Positions 54,051-57,467 of a stretch of DNA of 57,467 bases are shown here, in pieces; positions within the stretch are counted from its first letter, which is position 1, and each line of letters starts with the position of its first letter. The notes beneath the pieces are model-generated. The model ran no database searches and was not told where the DNA came from. It saw only the letters and a list, made by a program, of their open reading frames with translations. A program made the translations under genes and the position numbers. The DNA comes from an uncultured Prochlorococcus sp. (GTDB lineage: Bacteria > Cyanobacteriota > Cyanobacteriia > PCC-6307 > Cyanobiaceae): the NCBI GenBank assembly GCA_902594875.1, contig CACJNU010000001.1:1-57467 (forward strand), in the 5' to 3' direction.

Positions 54051-55058
54051 TTAAGCTAATCTATTTTTTTCATTATTCAAAGTTTTAATCATTTTAGTTA
54101 TTAAATTTTTAACTTCATTTTTATCAACAGCTCTAACCAAGTTATTTCTCAAATCTGATGCTCCTTTAAAGTCTTTGCATGTCCATGAGATATGTTTTCT
54201 TGCAATTAGCAAGCCGTGATCTCCTTTCTCTTTTATTAATTCATCAAGATGCTCGATAATTAAATATAGTTTTTCTTCTGTGTTTGGTTCTTTAAAGTTT
54301 TTATTTTCTCTAAGGGCATAATCTATTTCTCCTATTGTCCATGGGGATCCTAAAATTCCTCGACCAATCATTACACCATCAGCATTTGTTTTTTTTAAAC
54401 AATTAAGAGCGTCATCTGGATTTTTGATATCTCCATTAGCAATTACTGGAATCTCTAACAACTTTTTAAGTCTCCCTATCATTTCCCAATCTGACTTGCC
54501 TGAAAAACCCTGTTTTCTAGTTCTTCCATGAAGTGTGATCATCGTTGCTCCCGCATCTTGAAGTTTAAATAAGAAATCCTCTATATTTTCTTCTTTACTA
54601 TCCCATCCGAGTCGTGTTTTTACTGTTACTGGGACTCTAACAGCTTTTACAACATTTTTGACTAATTCTATAGCAAGTTTTCGGTCTTTAATTAAAGCAC
54701 TGCCTCCACCTTTCTTTGCAATTTTTTTTACTGGGCATCCCATATTTATATCAATTAAGAAAGCTCCAGAGTCCTCAGCTTGTTTCGCAGCTTCAGAAAC
54801 AGCATATGGCCTATTATCAAATATTTGTACTCCAATTGGACCTTCTTCTAAATCTATTTGATTGATTTTTTGTATACCATATCCTTTTTTAAGACTTGTG
54901 GCATTTATCATTTCTGTAAAAAGTAAAGAGTTTGGAGCCCATTTACGTACAAGTCGTCTAAAAATGTTATCTGTAACTCCAGCTAATGGCGATAGCATGA
55001 CCTTACTAGTAATTATCCTGTTAACTCCCCTTCCTTTTAGCCTTATATTTGAAGACAT
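54051..55058 (-). CDS. dus: tRNA-dihydrouridine synthase
   Basis: FMN-dependent reduction of uridine in tRNA D-loops. 335 residues: LSPLAGVTDNIFRRL at the start, DINMGCPVKKIAKKGGGSAL (catalytic Cys in GCPV), TVKTRLGWD, HGRTRKQGFSGKSDW, ANGDIKNPDDA and DGVMIGRGILGSPW. DusB-type. The C-terminal helical bundle is present. Stands 18 bp upstream of the DUF2470 gene. Confidence 0.95.
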   Translation of the reverse strand: MSSNIRLKGRGVNRIITSKVMLSPLAGVTDNIFRRLVRKWAPNSLLFTEMINATSLKKGYGIQKINQIDLEEGPIGVQIFDNRPYAVSEAAKQAEDSGAFLIDINMGCPVKKIAKKGGGSALIKDRKLAIELVKNVVKAVRVPVTVKTRLGWDSKEENIEDFLFKLQDAGATMITLHGRTRKQGFSGKSDWEMIGRLKKLLEIPVIANGDIKNPDDALNCLKKTNADGVMIGRGILGSPWTIGEIDYALRENKNFKEPNTEEKLYLIIEHLDELIKEKGDHGLLIARKHISWTCKDFKGASDLRNNLVRAVDKNEVKNLITKMIKTLNNEKNRLA

Positions 55059-55229
55059 ATTATTTTAAATTTATTTTATCTTTCTTTATTATAAATTTAG
55101 ATATGGAGCTGATTTTATGTTTTTTATTTATTTCTTAATTTATAATAAGTGCTTTTACTTAAATAGGCCTAATTGATTACTTTTTTTGCTAGTTTATGTT
55201 GAGTTAAAATCTAAAAAGGAAATTTTTTC

Positions 55230-55622
55230 TTGTTTATATTAGTATCTATTTTTCTTCCAATAATTATTTTTATTGCACCAATAAATGTAAATGCTATGCA
55301 AGGTAATTTAGATTTAACAAGTGCTCAAACTTCTGTAGGCAAAAGATTTGCTAAAGTTTTTTGTGATGCTAAGAGGGAAGGATTAGATTCTGATTTTGCT
55401 AGTGAATATGCTTTGAATAATACATATTTGAAATTTGTAGCATTTCCAGACGATGATGAATACTTGGATAATTTATGGAATTTCACGCACAATAATATAT
55501 TAGATAATTGTGGTGAATTTGTAGATATAAATGACCTAAAAGATCTTGAGATTTTTTTTAAAGAAGAAGGTTTAATTGCATCAAACAGGGAACTCTATTT
55601 ACCAACTTTTGAGAATAATTAG
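55230..55622 (+). CDS. Exported protein of unknown function, 130 residues
   Basis: TTG start; signal peptide FILVSIFLPIIIFIAPINVN. Mature part acidic and helical with QTSVGKRFAKVFCDAKREGL and a pair of Cys (VFCDAK, LDNCGEF). I do not recognise the family, though the compact Cys pair suggests a periplasmic/lumenal domain. Confidence 0.65.
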   Translation: MFILVSIFLPIIIFIAPINVNAMQGNLDLTSAQTSVGKRFAKVFCDAKREGLDSDFASEYALNNTYLKFVAFPDDDEYLDNLWNFTHNNILDNCGEFVDINDLKDLEIFFKEEGLIASNRELYLPTFENN

Positions 55623-55669
55623 ATTAAATTTTTAGCATGTACTAAAATATAGATAGAATATGAAATTTT

Positions 55670-56077
55670 ATGAAACTATTAGGTTTAAATTCACCTGAAA
55701 TATTCATAATTTTAGTAATTTTGCTTTCAATTTTAGGTCCAAAAAGAATTGAAAAAGGTTTCTTATTATTTAAAAAACTATTGAAATTCCTTTTAAGTAA
55801 AGATGAGTATCAAAGCTTAGCAAATTCAAAAGTAAAATCAGAGGAATCAGAAGAAAGTGAAGTTAAAGAAGAAATAGTAGATCCAGTGGTAAAATCAAAG
55901 GAATCAGAAAAAAGTGAAGTTAAAGAAGAAACAACAGAGTCAGAAGAAAAATCAAAGGAATCAGAAGAAAGTGAAGTTAAAGAAGAAATAGTAGATCCAG
56001 TGGTAAAAACAATTAAACCTAAAAAAAGAACTTTTAAAGATGAAATAATAGACGTGGATGTTGATACTGATAATTAA
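55670..56077 (+). CDS. TatA/TatB-like membrane protein with acidic repeats
   Basis: 135 residues. The first 40 residues follow the TatA pattern: NSPEIFIILVILLSILGPKR (E-x-helix-GPK hinge) then an amphipathic helix EKGFLLFKKLLKFLL. The rest is a Glu/Ser/Lys repeat region (SEESEVKEEIVDPVVK repeated) and a basic/acidic end. May be a divergent twin-arginine translocase component or a membrane protein with coincidental likeness. Confidence 0.55.
   Translation: MKLLGLNSPEIFIILVILLSILGPKRIEKGFLLFKKLLKFLLSKDEYQSLANSKVKSEESEESEVKEEIVDPVVKSKESEKSEVKEETTESEEKSKESEESEVKEEIVDPVVKTIKPKKRTFKDEIIDVDVDTDN
55843..56008 (+). repeat. 52-bp direct repeat within the TatA-like gene
   Basis: Perfect copies at 55843-55894 and 55957-56008 (start GGAATCAGAAGAAAGTG), 114 bp apart, which is exactly 38 codons, plus a degenerate third copy between them. 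In-frame expansion of the SEESEVKEEIVDP unit. Confidence 0.85.
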
Positions 56078-56218
56078 TAAGATTTTAAATTAAATTTAAA
56101 AATACTATACATGCCTGAATTTTGAAAATAGGAAGTTCTTCAGAATAATTTGTTTAATTTTTTTCCAATATAAAGGGTATTTATTTTTAATATTTTAATT
56201 TTAATTATAAGAAGGTTG

Positions 56219-56698
56219 TTATGAATCTAAAGCTACCTCGATAGCTGCTATTAAGTTTTCGTCAAATGGTTTAATACCTGGTTTGAATCTTGCAATTACT
56301 TTACTATCTTTTCCGATCAGAAATTTTTCGAAATTCCATTCAACATCTCCTTCAGGTTCAACTTTGTTAAGGGTTGTGTATGGTTCTGTGGTATTGCCTT
56401 TGGCATGAACTTTTTCATAGATTTCAAACTTAACGCCATATTTTGTTGTGCAAAATTCTTTTATTTCTGAAAGAGAGTCGGGTTCTTGTTTCCCAAAATC
56501 ATTACAAGGGAATGCAAGTATTCTTAAGCCTTTGCTTGAATATAAATCATGTAGCTTTTGAAGATCCTGATACTGAGCAGTATTTCCGCAATAACTAGCT
56601 ACATTAACAACTAAAATTACTTCCCCCGAATATTCACCTAGTTTTATGGATGATCCATCCGAGGAAAGAACAGTAGTATTTTGTACGTCAACTTGCAT
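56219..56698 (-). CDS. Glutathione peroxidase, cysteine type
   Basis: 159 residues. Catalytic Cys in VNVASYCGNTAQYQDLQ, FPCNDFGKQEP (Gln/second Cys region), and WNFEKFLIGKDSKVIARF (Trp of the tetrad). No selenocysteine; such enzymes reduce lipid hydroperoxides, usually with thioredoxin. No signal peptide. Confidence 0.93.
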   Translation of the reverse strand: MQVDVQNTTVLSSDGSSIKLGEYSGEVILVVNVASYCGNTAQYQDLQKLHDLYSSKGLRILAFPCNDFGKQEPDSLSEIKEFCTTKYGVKFEIYEKVHAKGNTTEPYTTLNKVEPEGDVEWNFEKFLIGKDSKVIARFKPGIKPFDENLIAAIEVALDS

Positions 56699-56842
56699 GT
56701 CTAAAAAAAATCACCCTTTGAAGATAGCATTGTATAGACTTTATTGTGTTTAATTTATATGGTGGTTTTGGTTATTTCTTTTATAAGTTTTAATTTTTCA
56801 TTTATTTAACCCTTTATAATTGATATTATTACTAAAAAAAAT

Positions 56843-57085
56843 TTGGACCCTTTAGACCCACTTACTGAAATTATTAATTCCGGTCAAGGTTTTTTACCTG
56901 CAATTGCTTTAGAAAGAATTATTTGGGCAATGATTGGAATCTTTTTTTTAGGAGCAATTTCAAGATCACTAACTATTAGCATGCGAAGTCAAAATTGGTT
57001 TGGTAGAAATTTTTTATTTAGTTATTCTAAAGATAAAAAATTTACAGATGATACATCTTCACAAACTTCTGGTGATGACGATTAA
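56843..57085 (+). CDS. Small membrane protein, 80 residues
   Basis: TTG start. One helix (LERIIWAMIGIFFLGAISRS, about 23-42) between an Asp/Pro-rich start (MDPLDPLTEIINSG) and a basic then acidic tail ending TSGDDD. No family recognised. Precedes purT by 11 bp on the same strand. Confidence 0.6.
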   Translation: MDPLDPLTEIINSGQGFLPAIALERIIWAMIGIFFLGAISRSLTISMRSQNWFGRNFLFSYSKDKKFTDDTSSQTSGDDD

Positions 57086-57096
57086 GTTATATCTAT

Positions 57097-57467
57097 ATGA
57101 AAGAATCAATTTTTTCTAAAAAGAAAATTTTATTGCTTGGTAGTGGCGAGCTTGGAAAAGAATTAGTAATAGAATCCAAAAGATTAGGATTAGAAGTTAT
57201 GGCTATTGATCGATATGAAAAAGCACCTGCAATGCAAGTTGCTGATGATTCAAGAGTAATTGATATGGGAGATAAAAATATTTTAAAAAATGTTATAAAA
57301 GAGTTTAATCCTGACTATGTTGTCCCAGAAATAGAGGCACTTTCAATCGAAGCCTTAAAAGAACTAGAGGAGGAAGGATTCAATATTGTTCCCAATGCCA
57401 GAACTGTAGAAATTACAATGAATAGGGATAAAATTAGAGACTTAGCTTCTAGAGATTTAAAAATTAA
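57097..57467 (+). CDS. purT: Formate-dependent GAR transformylase (PurT), 3' truncated by window edge
   Basis: ATP-grasp enzyme that makes formyl-GAR from formate in purine synthesis. The first 123 residues are visible: ILLLGSGELGKELVIESKRL, DRYEKAPAMQVADDSRVIDM, PDYVVPEIEALSIEALKELE, and TVEITMNRDKIRDLAS, all typical of the PurT/PurK start. Gene continues past the right edge. Confidence 0.93.
   Translation, partial: MKESIFSKKKILLLGSGELGKELVIESKRLGLEVMAIDRYEKAPAMQVADDSRVIDMGDKNILKNVIKEFNPDYVVPEIEALSIEALKELEEEGFNIVPNARTVEITMNRDKIRDLASRDLKI

Noticed and set aside
1..57467. tRNA, rRNA, prophage or insertion sequence
   Set aside because: No cloverleaf, rRNA core, integrase, transposase or terminal repeats were seen on either strand by eye; a covariance search could still find a tRNA.

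Overview
The window is AT-rich, gene-dense DNA from a marine picocyanobacterium. It is almost certainly Prochlorococcus of a high-light, low-GC type. The evidence is chlorophyll and photosynthesis genes (chlI, petG, a psb34-like gene), carotenoid genes (crtE and a CrtL-type lycopene cyclase), many cyanobacteria-only small families (DUF1499, DUF2470, DUF2839, Nif11-like, fibrillin/PAP), and the cyanobacterial small RNA Yfr1 in its usual place between a guaB-type gene and trxA. I see no rRNA, tRNA, CRISPR array, prophage or insertion sequence.

Positions 1-33.5 kb are mostly core metabolism. The window opens inside a cobyrinate a,c-diamide synthase gene. A minus-strand block follows (DUF212 membrane protein, crtE, folD), then a PgpH-like HD phosphohydrolase, leuA, a GH57 glucan enzyme, crtL, gyrA, guaB3, Yfr1, trxA, hisH, rsmD, petG, a cytM-like gene, a TrmH-family methylase, chlI, ruvC, a 5-formyl-THF cyclo-ligase gene, sufE and homoserine dehydrogenase. 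Next come a peptide-type ABC binding protein with a single permease, a DUF1400 hydrolase, an MFS carrier and a PfkB kinase. The block ends with the conserved three-gene set transglutaminase / alpha-E / circularly permuted ATP-grasp.

Positions 35-41.3 kb are a zinc homeostasis island: a WD40 protein overlapping a CobW-family GTPase gene, a ZnuA with His-rich linkers around an extra domain, znuC, zur and znuB. A Zur-type palindrome sits between znuA and znuC. The zur gene lies antisense between znuC and znuB, so any znuC-znuB transcript would run through zur in antisense.

Positions 41.3-57 kb are dominated by small proteins (33-140 residues, many with one membrane segment), several found only by reading frames too short for default gene calling. 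Embedded here are two tandem small RNAs, a Yfr10-like RNA sharing the Yfr1 CUCCUCACACAC motif and a Yfr2-family RNA with a near-complementary GUGUGUAGGAGG segment, plus one further candidate sRNA. A decayed Mrr-type nuclease gene and recognisable enzymes (OsmC, MAPEG, thioesterase, Dus, glutathione peroxidase) are also here. The window ends inside purT.

The best candidates for something under-described are the Yfr10/Yfr2 pair, the interleaved zinc locus with its modified ZnuA, and the candidate sRNA near 45.0 kb. All calls come from reading the sequence; no database search was run.
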